Shown piece by piece: positions 53,694-62,472 of a stretch of 64,000 bases of DNA. Source of the stretch: Oxydemutator sp963693105 (lineage in GTDB: Bacteria > Pseudomonadota > Gammaproteobacteria > Poriferisulfidales > Oxydemutatoraceae). Position 1 is the stretch's first letter; every line of letters begins with the position of its first letter. The DNA lies in the NCBI GenBank assembly GCA_963693105.1, contig OY843752.1, forward strand, positions 868,001-932,000, read 5' to 3'. The position numbers were made by a program, and so were the translations under genes. The notes under the pieces were generated by a model. It searched no databases. It was not told the origin of the DNA and saw nothing but the letters and a program-made list of their open reading frames with translations.

Positions 53694-54500
53694 GTGTATC
53701 AAAAGACGGTATGGATGTACTGGGAAAACCCTCCCGGCCGTTCAAAGCCCGTTTATCTGGATTTGTGCCTGGAGAGCATCAAAAAGCATCTGGGTTCTTA
53801 TGAATTAAGACTGCTGGATGAACAGTCCGTCACGGACTACATTGACCTGCCGAAGAGGCTGCAAAATTACACCTCTGCTTTAGACTACAAAGCGGATTAC
53901 ATAAGATATGCTTTGCTTTATCAATATGGCGGTGTCTGGTTCGACTGTGATCTCATTTTGTTAAGGGACGTTGATGAAATTTTTGAACCTTATTTAAATC
54001 AGGCAGGCTTTGTCATATTTGAAGGTGAAGAATATACCTATACCAGTGTAATGGCTTCTACGCAACACGGTATTATTCTCAAGGAGTTATTGTCAATCAT
54101 GGACTCCGCTTTATCCTGGCCCTGTTACCTGAGATCTATGCTAAAGAAGGATTTCCTGAAATATCTGATAAAGAAGTATTTGTTGCGTACTTTTCCAAAA
54201 CGGCGTTTTTGGCCTGAAAATGGCCCGAGCATGTTGAGGCGCATTTTGCCAAAACATGAATATTGTTCACGCCCTCTCAGCAGATTCGGGCCGTCTTGGC
54301 CCAGACACAGTGAGTATTACCAGGAAATAGATGATATCCATGCTTATCTGAAGATGAAGAATGAGCCTTTCGGTTTTAACCTGTACAACAGCGGCGGCAT
54401 GAGCGAGGCGCTACAAAACAAAACCCGCGAGCAGTTGTTAAGCGGCCAATCGTTGCTTTCGCATCTTTTCAGATTGGCCCTGCAAGATTCGGATAAATAG
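53694..54500 (+). CDS. DXD-type glycosyltransferase (capsular/LPS sugar transferase-like)
   Basis: 268 aa. The N-terminal YQKTVWMYWENPP, the segment DYKADYIRYALLYQYGGVW and the DXD motif FDCD (D84, D86) match the glycosyltransferase sugar-binding DXD family (Gly_transf_sug, as in Och1 and capsule enzymes). It is unrelated in sequence to the HtrL-like family at 37646-47743. GTG start with a weak ribosome site, 26 bases after tRNA-Ser. The composition is AT-richer than its neighbours, which suggests transfer. The acceptor is unknown. 54501-54690 downstream contains nothing I can support. Confidence 0.8.
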   Translation: MYQKTVWMYWENPPGRSKPVYLDLCLESIKKHLGSYELRLLDEQSVTDYIDLPKRLQNYTSALDYKADYIRYALLYQYGGVWFDCDLILLRDVDEIFEPYLNQAGFVIFEGEEYTYTSVMASTQHGIILKELLSIMDSALSWPCYLRSMLKKDFLKYLIKKYLLRTFPKRRFWPENGPSMLRRILPKHEYCSRPLSRFGPSWPRHSEYYQEIDDIHAYLKMKNEPFGFNLYNSGGMSEALQNKTREQLLSGQSLLSHLFRLALQDSDK

Positions 54501-54690
54501 TCCCCACGGCACAAGCAGACGGCCTGCGGGCAGGTTTTCAAGGGCGTTGGCGGTCTTCCCGGGTTCCTTTGACAGCGGGGACATTCAAGAGGATGAGCAG
54601 GAATGATTTGCATGTCCGGCGCATCGGCACAATGCGCCTGACGGGGCATCACCGCTGCCCGGATGCAAAGGTGGTGAGGCGATTGAAAAA

Positions 54691-55041
54691 GTGAGTCGGC
54701 CGATAAGCCGGGTTCTGTCGAGAACGGTCATTCATCTGGGACGCATGTCGCCATGCGCCTCTTGCGGTTTACCCGGAAGCACACACGGGCAATGTGCCGC
54801 GCAATGCGCTTGCTTCCCTATTCAACCTTGCTTCAGGCGGGGTTTACCCTGCCGCCGATGTTGCCATCGGCGCGGTGCGCTCTTACCGCACCTTTTCACC
54901 CTTACCGCGCCCGCAGGCGCGGCGGTGTATTTTCTGTGGCACTTTCCATAGGCTCGCGCCCTCCAGGCGTTACCTGGCGCCCTGCCCTGTGAAGCCCGGA
55001 CTTTCCTCTGTGTAATCACAGCGACCGTCTGGCCGACTCAC
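54691..55041 (-). ncRNA. rnpB: RNase P RNA (type A)
   Basis: About 351 bases on the minus strand. The 5' end GTGAGTCGGCC pairs with the 3' end GGCCGACTCAC to form P1. The universally conserved GAGGAAAGTCCGGGC lies near 55007-54993, and ACAGAACCCGGCTTATCGG near 54718-54700 at the 3' side, with the AGGGTGAAAAGGTG region between. Catalytic RNA that trims the 5' leader from pre-tRNAs. A T-rich stretch follows the 3' end. Confidence 0.96.
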
Positions 55042-55046
55042 GACTT

Positions 55047-55055
55047 AGCATAGCA
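55047..55055 (-). promoter_or_regulatory. Extended -10 promoter of rnpB
   Basis: Minus-strand TGCTATGCT (55055-55047), placing transcription start at about 55041, exactly where the P1 helix begins. The 38 bases between rnpB and the divergent carrier-like gene must hold control signals for both. Confidence 0.5.
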
Positions 55056-55079
55056 TGATGTTGTAATATCCGCGCTTCA

Positions 55080-55577
55080 ATGGCGAAAGACAATGGAAAT
55101 TTCCGGGTGATCTCAGGCGGCCAGACGGGCGTGGACCGCGCCGCGCTGGACGCCGCGCTTGAGGCCGGCGTTGAATGCGGCGGCTGGTGTCCCGACGGGC
55201 GCCTCGCCGAGGACGGGCGCATTGACGACTGTTATCCGCTGGCGGAGTTGCCGGGCGGCGGTTATCTGGAGCGCACCCTTGCAAACGTCGTGGACAGCGA
55301 CGGCACCCTGATTATTTATTTTTCCGAACTGGAGGGCGGCACGCTGGCAACCCGGCAGTTTTGCGGCGAACGCGACAAGCCCTTTCTGGAGATTGACGCC
55401 GGGCGCGAGGACGCCGCCGCCGCCGCCGATGAAATCGCCTCGTTCGTTGAGCATCGCGGTATTCGCGCGCTCAATGTCGCCGGACCCAGGGCCAGCAAGC
55501 AGGCTGGCGCGTACTCGTACGCGAAAGAGGTGATGATGCGCTACCTCGCCGCCGCGCCCGGCGGGCCGGCGGCCTGA
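55080..55577 (+). CDS. Putative molybdenum carrier / SLOG-type Rossmann protein (YpsA-like)
   Basis: 165 aa. VISGGQTGVDRAALDAAL, WCPDGRLAEDG and the TLIIYFSELEGGTLAT strand match the putative molybdenum carrier family (PF12694), a Rossmann-like fold related to DprA/LOG nucleotide-binding proteins. The molybdenum link comes from a remote homologue; a nucleotide-related role is as likely. ATG at 55080 is 38 bases from the rnpB 5' end, on the opposite strand. The next gene is 8 bases downstream. Confidence 0.8.
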   Translation: MAKDNGNFRVISGGQTGVDRAALDAALEAGVECGGWCPDGRLAEDGRIDDCYPLAELPGGGYLERTLANVVDSDGTLIIYFSELEGGTLATRQFCGERDKPFLEIDAGREDAAAAADEIASFVEHRGIRALNVAGPRASKQAGAYSYAKEVMMRYLAAAPGGPAA

Positions 55578-55584
55578 GGCGGCC

Positions 55585-55899
55585 ATGAAAACCATCGAAC
55601 TGCTGGGGCGAATCCGGCAATCGCACGACCGTTACAACCGGCTGCTGACCGTGGCGTTGGCCGCCGCGGTCTGCCTGGCCGGCGTTTTGCTGTGGCGCGG
55701 CGATGTGCCGCTGCTCGACCGCTACAAGCCCGGTGTCGGCCTCGCCATCATGTTTCTCGCCTTCGTTTTCTACAAGATTCCGTACTTCGCCTATCGCCTG
55801 AACCGGCGCCGTTACGGCGCCGACGAAGAGGGCCTGCGCCTGATGGGCGCCGGTTGGCGGCAATACAAAACCAGAATCATGCAACAGGTGAATCGCTGA
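55585..55899 (+). CDS. Small two-helix membrane protein, function unknown
   Basis: 104 aa with two hydrophobic segments (LLTVALAAAVCLAGVLL and VGLAIMFLAFVFYKIPYFAY) and a basic C-terminus (NRRRYGADEEG, RQYKTRIMQQ). Eight bases after the molybdenum-carrier-like gene, so the two are probably one transcript. I do not recognise a family. Confidence 0.65.
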   Translation: MKTIELLGRIRQSHDRYNRLLTVALAAAVCLAGVLLWRGDVPLLDRYKPGVGLAIMFLAFVFYKIPYFAYRLNRRRYGADEEGLRLMGAGWRQYKTRIMQQVNR

Positions 55900-55915
55900 A
55901 AACGGCGGGCGGGCT

Positions 55916-55921
55916 TATAAT
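55916..55921 (+). promoter_or_regulatory. -10 element for tRNA-Leu
   Basis: Consensus TATAAT, 17 bases upstream of the tRNA-Leu gene. No clear -35. Confidence 0.45.
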
Positions 55922-55938
55922 GTTTCAATCGGCTTTGT

Positions 55939-56026
55939 GCGGAAGTGGCGGAATTGGCAGACGCGCCGGCTTTAGGCGCCGGTAGGGTTACTCCCTTTGA
56001 GAGTTCGAGTCTCTCCTTTCGCACCA
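55939..56026 (+). tRNA. tRNA-Leu (anticodon TAG), CCA encoded
   Basis: Class II tRNA. Acceptor GCGGAAG/CTTTCGC, anticodon stem CCGGC/GCCGG with loop TTTAGGC giving TAG, long variable arm, T-arm with AGTTCGAGTCT, CCA at 56024-56026. One G-T pair in the acceptor is normal. Confidence 0.95.
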
Positions 56027-56065
56027 TTGAAGTCGCGCTGCTGATGAAAAAATACGGGTCAAGGT

Positions 56066-56071
56066 TATAAT
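56066..56071 (+). promoter_or_regulatory. -10 element upstream of tig
   Basis: Consensus TATAAT, 35 bases before the tig ATG. The -35 position (GATGAA-like) is weak. Confidence 0.45.
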
Positions 56072-56106
56072 CTCGTCTTGTCGGAACAGAATTACAACTC
56101 ATTTTG

Positions 56107-57450
56107 ATGGATTTCTCGGTTGAAACGGCGGGGCCTCTCGGACGCAAGTTGCGTATCCGGGTTGCTGCCGAAGACGTGCAGGGGCAGGTCGAGAAGCGCT
56201 TGCGCAAGTTGTGCAAGAGCGTGCGCCTTGACGGCTTTCGCCCCGGCAAGGCGCCGTTGCAGGTCGTTGAACAGCGTTTCGGGCAAAAGGTTTTCAGCGA
56301 GGTCGCGAGCGATCTGATGCAGTCGAATTACACCGAGGTGCTGCACAAGGAATTGCTGAAGCCGGCGGGTTATCCGGATTTCGGGGAAATCAGGGCGGAG
56401 CCGGGCCAGGACCTGGAGTTCACCGCGAGCATCGAGGTGTATCCCGAGTTCGAGGTGGCGGCGATGGACCGCGCCGCCATCGAAAAGCCGCTGGCCGGGG
56501 TCACCGAAGCGGATGTGGACAACATGGTCGAGCGCGTCAGGAAAAACCACGCCGAGTGGAAGCCGGTTTCGCGTCCGGCGCGTGACGGCGACCGTCTGAC
56601 GGTGGACTTCAACCGCGCCGGCGAAAGCGGCGCCGGGCACACCGGTGAGGGCGCCGGCGAAGAGGACGCTTCGCCCGGCGGCAGCGCCAGGGACGCCTCG
56701 CTGGTATTGGGTTCGCCCGACATTCCGGCCGACCTGGACGAGCAGCTCAGGGGCGTGTGCGCGGGTGAGAGCAGGAATGTGCGCGTGCAGACCGGGGACG
56801 GCGGCGGCGAGGTTGGGCACGAGGTCGCCGTCCAGTCGGTCGAGGAGCCCATTTTGCCCGAACTGGACGAGGCGTTTTTCAAGGCGTGCGGTGTCGGCGA
56901 AGGCGGTCTCGACGGCCTGCGCGGCACCCTGCGCGAAGGCATGGAAAGCGAATTGCGCGCGCGTCTTGCAAAACTGCTGAAGCAGCGTGTGATGGACGCA
57001 TTGCTCGAACACAACGAGTTTGACGTTCCCGGCGTCATGGTGGAGCAGGAAATCGAAACCATGCGCAAAGACGCGATGCGCCGCTTCCAGATGAAAGAAA
57101 AAGACGGCGACCGCCTGCCGGCGGAACTGTTCCGCGACGAAGCGCGGCGCCGTGTGCGGCTCGGCTTGTTGCTGCACCGCTACGCCGAGCAGCACGACCT
57201 CAAGGCCGACCGCGCATCCTTCGAGGCGCGGCTGGATGAGCTGGCCGCCTCGTACGAAGACCCTGAAAGCGTCAAGAATTACTACCGCAGCAACGAGCGG
57301 ATGCGCCTGGCCGTCGAGGCCCTGGCCCTGGAGGACCAGGTCGTCGCCCGGGTGCTTGAATCGGCGCAAATAGAGGAAAAATCCTGTACTTTCGATGAAA
57401 TCGTCCACAGCGGCTCCGGCCCGGAGAAAACAAACCATGCAACGAACTGA
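56107..57450 (+). CDS. tig: Trigger factor
   Basis: 447 aa ribosome-bound chaperone and prolyl isomerase. The ribosome-binding loop GFRPGKAP is near residue 45, an FKBP-like PPIase domain sits in the middle (RDGDRLTVDF, with an unusually Gly/Ala/Glu-rich insert GESGAGHTGEGAGEED), and the helical arms follow (LEHNEFDVPGVMVEQEI). ATG 56107 is preferred to TTG 56104. The end overlaps clpP by 14 bases. Order tig-clpP-clpX-lon is standard. Confidence 0.95.
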   Translation: MDFSVETAGPLGRKLRIRVAAEDVQGQVEKRLRKLCKSVRLDGFRPGKAPLQVVEQRFGQKVFSEVASDLMQSNYTEVLHKELLKPAGYPDFGEIRAEPGQDLEFTASIEVYPEFEVAAMDRAAIEKPLAGVTEADVDNMVERVRKNHAEWKPVSRPARDGDRLTVDFNRAGESGAGHTGEGAGEEDASPGGSARDASLVLGSPDIPADLDEQLRGVCAGESRNVRVQTGDGGGEVGHEVAVQSVEEPILPELDEAFFKACGVGEGGLDGLRGTLREGMESELRARLAKLLKQRVMDALLEHNEFDVPGVMVEQEIETMRKDAMRRFQMKEKDGDRLPAELFRDEARRRVRLGLLLHRYAEQHDLKADRASFEARLDELAASYEDPESVKNYYRSNERMRLAVEALALEDQVVARVLESAQIEEKSCTFDEIVHSGSGPEKTNHATN

Positions 57451-58045
57451 ACCCACCGGGAACCTGGTTCCCATTGTCGTCGAGCAGACCTCGCGCGGCG
57501 AACGCTCCTACGACATCTATTCGCGCCTGTTGAAAGAGCGCGTCATCTTTGTCGTCGGTGTCGTCGAGGATTACATGGCGAATCTTGTCATCGCCCAGAT
57601 TCTCTTTCTCGAATCCGATAATCCGGAAAAAGACATTTCCCTGTACATCAATTCTCCGGGAGGTTCGGTGCCGGCGGGGCTTGCGATTTACGACACGATG
57701 CAATTTGCGAAACCCGATGTCAGCACGTTGTGCGTGGGGCAGGCGGCGAGCATGGGCGCGCTGCTGCTGGCCGGCGGCGCGCGCGGCAAGCGCTACGCGC
57801 TGCCGCATTCGAAAATCCTGATCCACCAGCCGCTGGGCGGCTTCCAGGGACAGGCCACCGATGTGGACATCCACGCGAAGGAAATCCTGAAGGTGCGCGA
57901 CCAGGTCAACCACATTCTGGCCGAGCACACCGGGCAGGAGACGGAGCGGATACGGCGCGACACCGAACGCGACCACTTCATGGATTCTCAGGAAGCCCGC
58001 GAATACGGCATTGTGGACAAAATTCTGCTGCACCGGGAGTCCTGA
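57437..58045 (+). CDS. clpP: ATP-dependent Clp protease proteolytic subunit
   Basis: 202 aa serine protease forming the 14-mer chamber. Catalytic triad S105 (GQAASMGA), H130 (KILIHQP) and D179 (ERDHFM). Starts inside the end of tig, so translation is probably coupled. Works with ClpX, encoded 55 bases downstream. Confidence 0.97.
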   Translation: MQRTEPTGNLVPIVVEQTSRGERSYDIYSRLLKERVIFVVGVVEDYMANLVIAQILFLESDNPEKDISLYINSPGGSVPAGLAIYDTMQFAKPDVSTLCVGQAASMGALLLAGGARGKRYALPHSKILIHQPLGGFQGQATDVDIHAKEILKVRDQVNHILAEHTGQETERIRRDTERDHFMDSQEAREYGIVDKILLHRES

Positions 58046-58100
58046 TATTTGCCAAAACCCGCCGTTTGTGATTTATTGACAGGGCGGTTCGGAGATTGTG

Positions 58101-59357
58101 ATGAGTAAGGATCAGGGCAAACTGCTTTATTGTTCTTTCTGCGGAAAGAGCCAGCGGGAGGCGCGCAAGTTGATTGCGGGGCCTTCCGTTTTCATATGCA
58201 ACGAGTGCATTGACCTGTGCAACGAGATTCTGCGCGAGGAGATGGAAGAGGGCCCGCTCTACGACGGCCGCGATCTCCTGAAGCCGCAGGAAATCAAGAG
58301 TGAACTCGACCAGTACGTCATCGGCCAGGAATACGCGAAAAAAGTCCTGGCGGTCGCCGTTTACAATCATTACAAGCGGCTGCTGAGTGAAAACGAGAGC
58401 ACCGATGTCGAGCTTTCCAAAAGCAACATCCTGCTGATTGGTCCGACCGGCTGCGGCAAGACGCTGCTTGCGCAGACACTGGCGAAACTCCTGAACGTGC
58501 CTTTTACAATCGCCGACGCGACGACGCTGACCGAGGCGGGCTATGTCGGCGAGGATGTCGAGAACATCATCCAGAAATTGCTGCAGAAGGCCGATTACGA
58601 TGTCGAGAAGGCCCAGCGCGGCATCGTCTATATTGATGAAATAGACAAAATCTCGCGCAAGTCGGACAACCCGTCCATCACCCGCGACGTCTCCGGCGAA
58701 GGCGTCCAGCAGGCGCTGCTCAAGTTGATCGAGGGCACGGTGGCGTCGGTTCCGCCGCAAGGCGGGCGCAAGCACCCGCACCAGGAATTTCTGCAGGTGG
58801 ACACCCGCAACGTGCTGTTCATTTGCGGCGGCGCTTTCGCCGGTCTTGAAAAAGTGATTCGGCAACGCACCGACAAGAGCAGCATCGGGTTTTCAGCTGA
58901 ACTCAAGGACGCCGGTGACGGCGCGGTGCTGACCGAAATTTTCAAGAAGGTCGAGTCGGAGGACCTGATCAACTACGGTCTGATTCCTGAGTTTGTCGGG
59001 CGCCTGGCGGTGACCGCCGTGCTTGAGGAACTCGACGAGAAGGCGCTGGTGCGCATCCTGACCGAGCCGCGCAGCGCGCTGGTCAAGCAGTACCGTTACC
59101 TGTTCAACATGGAGAATGTGGAGCTTGAGTTCAAGAAAGAGGCCCTGCGCACCGTCGCGCAAAAGGCGAAGGAGAAGAAAACCGGCGCCCGCGGCCTGCG
59201 CAGCATTCTCGAAAACGTGCTGTTGGATACGATGTACGAGCTGCCGTCCTCGGAAAACGTCGAAAAGGTGGTGGTGGACAGCAGTGTCGTCGAGGGGGCC
59301 AATGCGCCTTTCCGGCTGTACAAGGGCGCCGCGGGCGACTACGAAAAGGCGGTCTGA
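58101..59357 (+). CDS. clpX: ATP-dependent Clp protease ATP-binding subunit ClpX
   Basis: 418 aa AAA+ unfoldase. N-terminal zinc-binding domain with C11, C14, C33 and C36, Walker A GPTGCGKT, Walker B YIDEIDK, pore loop in the GYVGEDVEN region, and the ClpP-binding IGF loop (SSIGFSAE). Starts at ATG 58101 next to an alternative GTG at 58098. Full length compared with the E. coli protein (424 aa). Confidence 0.97.
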   Translation: MSKDQGKLLYCSFCGKSQREARKLIAGPSVFICNECIDLCNEILREEMEEGPLYDGRDLLKPQEIKSELDQYVIGQEYAKKVLAVAVYNHYKRLLSENESTDVELSKSNILLIGPTGCGKTLLAQTLAKLLNVPFTIADATTLTEAGYVGEDVENIIQKLLQKADYDVEKAQRGIVYIDEIDKISRKSDNPSITRDVSGEGVQQALLKLIEGTVASVPPQGGRKHPHQEFLQVDTRNVLFICGGAFAGLEKVIRQRTDKSSIGFSAELKDAGDGAVLTEIFKKVESEDLINYGLIPEFVGRLAVTAVLEELDEKALVRILTEPRSALVKQYRYLFNMENVELEFKKEALRTVAQKAKEKKTGARGLRSILENVLLDTMYELPSSENVEKVVVDSSVVEGANAPFRLYKGAAGDYEKAV

Positions 59358-59377
59358 CGCGGAAAATTTCCCGGCAA

Positions 59378-59404
59378 TTGTAATGGCCGGAATTGCCCCC
59401 ATAA
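59378..59404 (+). promoter_or_regulatory. Possible heat-shock (sigma-32) promoter of lon
   Basis: TTGTAA (59378-59383), 13 bases, then CCCCATAA (59397-59404), which resembles the sigma-32 pattern CTTGAAA / CCCCATNT. lon is a heat-shock gene in E. coli, which makes this reasonable. Sequence match only. Confidence 0.45.
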
Positions 59405-59442
59405 TTGCCGGTAACCAGTTGTTTTTTTTTACGAGGTAGCCA

Positions 59443-61899
59443 ATGTCTGAATATCAACAGGATGTAGCCGTCGAAGACGTCATCGAAATGGTGCCGGTTT
59501 TGCCGCTGCGCGATGTCGTCGTTTATCCCTACATGGCGGTGCCGCTGTTTGTCGGCCGCGAAAAATCCGTCAAGGCGCTGGAAGCGGCGATGCGCGACGA
59601 CAAGCAGATTATGCTGGTGACCCAGAAGGCGGCGGAGGAGGAGGATCCCGGTACCGAGGACATCTACCACGTGGGAACGCTGGCCACGATTCTGCAATTG
59701 CTGAAACTGCCGGACGGCACCATCAAGGTGCTGGTCGAAGGCGAGTTGCGCGCCAGAGTTCTGCATTTTGTCGAAGACGGCGACTACCTGAAAGGCGATC
59801 TCAAGGTGCTGGAGCCGTATTCGTCGGAAGACGCAAAAAAACTCGAGGCCGTGTCACGCTCGCTGTTCAACCAGTTTGAGCACTACGTGAAACTCAACAA
59901 GAAAGTGCCGGCGGAACTGCTGCAATCACTTGCCGGAATCGAGGATCCGGGCCGTCTCTCGGACTCGGTGGCGGCGCACATGGCGCTGAAAATAGAGGAG
60001 AAGCAGAAACTGCTCGAGATCGCCGACGAGTACCAGAGACTCGAACACATCCTGTCGCTGGTGGCGGAGGAACTCGACGTTTTGCAAATCGAGAAGAAGA
60101 TTCGCAACCGCGTCCAGAAGCAGATGGAAAAAAGCCAGCGCGAGTACTACCTCAATGAACAGATGAAGGCGGTGCAGCAGGAGTTGGGCGAACTGGACGA
60201 TGTTCCGAACGAAACCGAGGAATACCGCAGAAAGATCAAGAAGTCGGGAATGCCGGCCGAGGTCAGAAAGAAGTCCGAGGCCGAGGTCAACAAATTGAGC
60301 ATGATGACGCCGATGTCGGCGGAAGCCACGGTGGTGCGCAACTACCTCGATTGGCTGGTGGGTGTGCCGTGGAAGAAGAAATCGAGAATCAAAAAAGATT
60401 TACGCATCGCCGAGCAGATTCTGGAGGAGGATCACTACGGCCTGGACAAGGTCAAGGAGAGAATTCTCGAGTATCTCGCCGTCAACCAGAAGGCAAAAAC
60501 CATCAAGGGCCCAATCCTGTGCCTGATGGGGCCGCCCGGCGTCGGCAAGACATCGCTCGGCCGCTCCATCGCGCGCGCCACCGGGCGCAAGTTCTCGCGC
60601 ATGGCCCTGGGCGGGGTTCGCGACGAGGCCGAAATCCGCGGCCACCGCCGCACTTACGTCGGGGCGCTACCCGGCAAGTTGATTCAGAACCTGTCCAAGG
60701 TCGGCGTCAGGAACCCGCTGTTTCTGCTCGACGAGGTGGACAAGATGTCCATGGATTTCAGGGGTGACCCGGCTTCGGCCCTGCTTGAAGTTCTAGACCC
60801 GGAGCAGAATCACACCTTCGCCGACCACTACCTTGAGGTCGACTTCGACCTGTCCGACGTGATGTTTGTGTGCACCGCAAACAGCCTGAACATTCCGCCG
60901 CCGCTGCTGGACCGCATGGAAGTCATCCGGCTGCCCGGCTACACCGAGGATGAAAAACTCAATATCGCGTCGCGCTACCTGGTACCGAAACAGATAGAAG
61001 ACAGTGGCCTGAACAAGAAGGAAATTGCCTTTTCGCCGGCGTCCATCCGCAACATCATTCGTTACTACACCCGCGAGGCCGGTGTGCGCGGGCTGGAACG
61101 CGAAATCGCGAAGATCTGCCGCAAGGTGGTGAAATCGCTTTTGATGAACCGGCGCGAAGGTCCCGCGAAGCTCGCCCATATCCAGCCTCGTTCACTTGAG
61201 AAATACCTGGGTGTTCACAAGCACCGCTACGGGGTGACCGAGGAGGAGAACCGGATCGGCCAGGTCAATGGCCTTGCCTGGACCGAGGTCGGCGGCGAAC
61301 TGCTGACGGTGGAGGCCGCGACCATGCCCGGCAAAGGCAAATTGACCCACACCGGGCAACTCGGCGATGTCATGCAGGAATCGGTGCGCGCCGCCATGAC
61401 GGTGGTTCGCAGCCGCACCGACATGCTCGGCATCCAGTCCGGTTTTTATGAAACCCAGGACATTCATGTGCACGTGCCCGAAGGCGCCACGCCCAAGGAC
61501 GGCCCGAGCGCGGGTGTCGCGATGTGCACCGCGATCGCATCGGCGTTGACCAGGATTCCCGTGCGTTCCGATGTCGCGATGACCGGTGAGATTACCCTGC
61601 GCGGCGAGGTGCTGGCCATCGGCGGCCTCAAGGAGAAATTGCTGGCCGCGTTGCGTGCCCGTGCGCAGACGGTGTTGATTCCGGAGGAAAACAAGAAAGA
61701 CCTGAAAGAAATTCCCTCCAATATCCGCGGCAAGCTGGATATCCGGCCGGTGCGCTGGATAGATGAAATTCTTGAAACGGCGCTGACGGAGATGCCGACT
61801 GCGGTTGATTTCAGCGGAGAGAAGGAACCGCTGGAGGATGCCGCGGCGAAAAAAATCCCTACAAAATCAAGCCGTTCAACCGGAGTGCAGCGCCACTGA
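59443..61899 (+). CDS. lon: ATP-dependent protease Lon
   Basis: 818 aa, full length. N-terminal substrate domain (VLPLRDVVVYPYMAVPLFVGR), coiled coil, AAA+ module with Walker A GPPGVGKTS and Walker B LLDEVDK, and C-terminal Ser-Lys protease domain with S689 (PKDGPSAG) and K732 (GGLKEK). Degrades misfolded and regulatory proteins. A candidate heat-shock promoter lies upstream. The last 30 residues are a basic/Ser-rich tail (KKIPTKSSRSTG). hupB follows, the usual neighbour. Confidence 0.97.
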   Translation: MSEYQQDVAVEDVIEMVPVLPLRDVVVYPYMAVPLFVGREKSVKALEAAMRDDKQIMLVTQKAAEEEDPGTEDIYHVGTLATILQLLKLPDGTIKVLVEGELRARVLHFVEDGDYLKGDLKVLEPYSSEDAKKLEAVSRSLFNQFEHYVKLNKKVPAELLQSLAGIEDPGRLSDSVAAHMALKIEEKQKLLEIADEYQRLEHILSLVAEELDVLQIEKKIRNRVQKQMEKSQREYYLNEQMKAVQQELGELDDVPNETEEYRRKIKKSGMPAEVRKKSEAEVNKLSMMTPMSAEATVVRNYLDWLVGVPWKKKSRIKKDLRIAEQILEEDHYGLDKVKERILEYLAVNQKAKTIKGPILCLMGPPGVGKTSLGRSIARATGRKFSRMALGGVRDEAEIRGHRRTYVGALPGKLIQNLSKVGVRNPLFLLDEVDKMSMDFRGDPASALLEVLDPEQNHTFADHYLEVDFDLSDVMFVCTANSLNIPPPLLDRMEVIRLPGYTEDEKLNIASRYLVPKQIEDSGLNKKEIAFSPASIRNIIRYYTREAGVRGLEREIAKICRKVVKSLLMNRREGPAKLAHIQPRSLEKYLGVHKHRYGVTEEENRIGQVNGLAWTEVGGELLTVEAATMPGKGKLTHTGQLGDVMQESVRAAMTVVRSRTDMLGIQSGFYETQDIHVHVPEGATPKDGPSAGVAMCTAIASALTRIPVRSDVAMTGEITLRGEVLAIGGLKEKLLAALRARAQTVLIPEENKKDLKEIPSNIRGKLDIRPVRWIDEILETALTEMPTAVDFSGEKEPLEDAAAKKIPTKSSRSTGVQRH

Positions 61900-62014
61900 G
61901 CGCTCCGGGCGCGTGCCGTGCTGCGCGCAATCCCCGTGTTTTGTCCTTTTTTATTGTAGAATCCCTCCTCGCCGCAAGACTTTTAACTGCCTGCGCAATT
62001 AGAAAGCGCCGTGG

Positions 62015-62044
62015 CAATGCCCGTCCTGGATTCAGGCGGCATTG
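62015..62044 (+). other. Inverted repeat in the leader of hupB
   Basis: CAATGCC (62015-62021) and GGCATTG (62038-62044) are perfect complements around a loop that adds CCT/AGG pairs. No T run follows, so it is not a typical terminator. It could fold in the hupB leader or act as an operator. The rest of 61900-62110 holds no gene. Confidence 0.45.
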
Positions 62045-62110
62045 AGGCAAAAGAGAAGTAATCGGCTTTAACGTAACTTTCATTGTCCAGATAAGGAGAA
62101 ACAGAGAATA

Positions 62111-62383
62111 ATGAATAAATCTGAGCTAATTGAAGCAGTCGCAGATGCTGCGGATTTGTCCAAGGTGGATGCATCGCGTGCCGTGGATGCCGTTGTCGGC
62201 TGTGTCACCAACAGCTTGAAAAAGGGAGAGCAGGTAACTGTCGTCGGTTTTGGCACTTTCCTGGTTCGCCAGCGCAGTGCCCGCACCGGTCGGAATCCCC
62301 GGACGGGCGAGAGCATCCAGATTGCCGCCAGCAGGGTGCCGGCCTTCAAGGCCGGAAAAAGCCTGAAGGAGTCATTGAACTGA
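62111..62383 (+). CDS. hupB: DNA-binding protein HU-beta
   Basis: 90 aa, the exact HU size. Nucleoid protein that bends DNA. MNKSELIEAVADAADLSK at the N-terminus and the DNA-binding arm GRNPRTGESIQI with the conserved Pro. A good Shine-Dalgarno (AAGGAGA) is present. lon-hupB-ppiD order is conserved. Confidence 0.97.
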   Translation: MNKSELIEAVADAADLSKVDASRAVDAVVGCVTNSLKKGEQVTVVGFGTFLVRQRSARTGRNPRTGESIQIAASRVPAFKAGKSLKESLN

Positions 62384-62399
62384 CATCTTGCTGGGTTTG

Positions 62400-62472
62400 G
62401 GGTGCTTAGCTCAGCGGGTAGAGCACCGCCCTTACAAGGCGGAAGTCGGGGGTTCAAGTCCCTCAGCACCCA
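62400..62472 (+). tRNA. tRNA-Val (anticodon TAC), no encoded CCA
   Basis: Acceptor GGGTGCT/AGCACCC, anticodon stem CCGCC/GGCGG with loop CTTACAA giving TAC, T-arm GGTTCAAGTCC. The discriminator A at 62472 is followed by TCG, so CCA is not encoded, unlike the other five tRNAs in this window. It lies 16 bases after hupB and is probably cotranscribed. Confidence 0.94.
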
